From assembly GCF_900090045.1 (NCBI RefSeq), contig NC_041782.1:2571001-2635000 (forward strand): a DNA stretch of 64,000 bases, written 5' to 3'. A program made the translations under genes and the position numbers. This stretch comes from Plasmodium malariae. Lineage: Eukaryota; Apicomplexa; Aconoidasida; Haemosporida; Plasmodiidae. Positions 63,330 through 64,000 of the stretch are shown here, piece by piece (positions within the stretch are counted from its first letter, which is position 1; every line of letters begins with the position of its first letter). The notes below the pieces were generated by a model that saw nothing but the letters and a program-made list of their open reading frames with translations, made no database searches and had not been told where the DNA came from.

Positions 63330-64000
63330 TTTGTATTACAATTTATTTTTGAATAATTAAAATTATAAAAAAACAAATTAGTAAAATTTATGTTAATTAA
63401 CTTGTAATTGATTCTTGAAAAAAAATAGAAAATCAGTATTAACATTCTACCATTGTGAGTAAATTATTAAAATGTTATGGAGGTGTTGAATTGTTATAAT
63501 AGTAATAGTAATATATGTAATTATAATAGTAAATGTTAATTTGTTTTATGTTATTTGTATACTATTTATTGTGTGCATCCAAACATTTTAGAAGATAAAA
63601 TAGGGAATAGAGAGAATTAGCAATATATATATCTTAAGTATAACGGTATTAATTTCATAGAAAGTACGCCGTGTTTTTATGAGGGTACTTGTATCTTTAT
63701 GAGACAACATAATCTTCGTAAAAGAGCGTTAACCTGAAAAAGGGGAGAATGGAGAAAAAACAAAATGATAGATGTGAAACCGTGTAAAAGTAAAACCAGA
63801 ACGAATAGAAACAGGAAACATAAAAAAAGACAAAATAACATAAATTATAATTAATTATGATAACAAATATATAAGCCTAATGTTTATTTTAAAATCTTTT
63901 TTTTTTTCACTTTGTTTTTTTTGGTGAGAGACCAATTAAAAAGATATACTTCCAAAAAGGGAAGATAAATATAAACAGTCTGCGAAATAAAAGTATGAAA
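63330..64000 (+). repeat. Segmental duplication block, copy C (start only)
   Basis: Third copy of the spacer block, cut by the window end. The lead-in TTTTGAATAATTAAAATTAT matches TTTTTGAAAAATTAAAATTAT at about 48022. The purine-rich box lies at 63730-63850 (GTTAACCTGAAAAAGGGGAG, AATGGAGAAAAAACAAAATG). The spacing from copy B is about 15.3 kb, against about 16.6 kb between A and B. Confidence 0.7.

Noticed and set aside
1..64000. Telomere repeats, pir or other large antigen genes, tRNA or rRNA genes, CRISPR arrays
   Set aside because: Looked for on both strands by eye. No runs of TTYAGGG-type repeats, no long multi-domain exons, no cloverleaf candidates and no regularly spaced repeats were seen.

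Overview
The window is extremely A+T-rich eukaryotic DNA with long homopolymer and (TA)n runs. It carries short two-exon genes: a tiny signal-like first exon, a phase-0 intron of about 105-135 bp, and a long second exon with an RLLA/RLLG-type export motif and two hydrophobic segments. This is the look of a Plasmodium subtelomere. Two protein types dominate. One has the motif SHLEKKIFKELDYVDFL and the tail KKVKKYEKIK..KR. The other has FDGKHFHFEKKWIKKKDY and the tail ILRNNEKYKKIK.MTE. From memory these match the fam-l and fam-m families of Plasmodium malariae, so P. malariae or a very close relative is the most likely source. The l/m letters were assigned from memory and could be swapped; the split into two types is seen directly.

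Layout. 0-9 kb: a decayed exported-protein gene (346-1240), a shortened fam-l-like copy (3347-3963) and a second decayed gene (7640-8522). 9-13 kb: no intact gene, one possible minus-strand relic near 10.5 kb. 13.2-14.1 kb: an intact but divergent two-exon exported-protein gene. 15.6-18.5 kb: two related minus-strand genes in tandem, one intact (17643-18508) and one broken (15630-16190). 18.5-24.1 kb: nothing recognised. 24-31 kb: a fam-m then fam-l doublet (24159-25095, 27686-28688). 31-38 kb: a spacer block with a decayed gene. 39-44.5 kb: a fam-l then fam-m pair (39116-40171, 43603-44497). 48-54 kb: a second copy of the spacer block with another decayed gene. 55.6-59.8 kb: a fam-m then fam-l doublet (55600-56532, 58838-59816). 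63.3 kb to the end: the start of a third spacer copy. All fam-type genes are on the plus strand.

The right half is therefore a degenerate tandem array with a period of about 16 kb: spacer, dead gene, two fam genes, spacer again. Around each gene, both the 5' flank (a TCTATATTCTCTA-rich patch about 400 bp before the ATG) and the 3' flank (an AT-rich motif about 760-860 bp after the stop) are recognisably the same sequence. The encoded proteins are probably secreted or exported membrane proteins of the infected red cell. No housekeeping gene, tRNA, rRNA, CRISPR array, insertion sequence or telomere repeat was seen.
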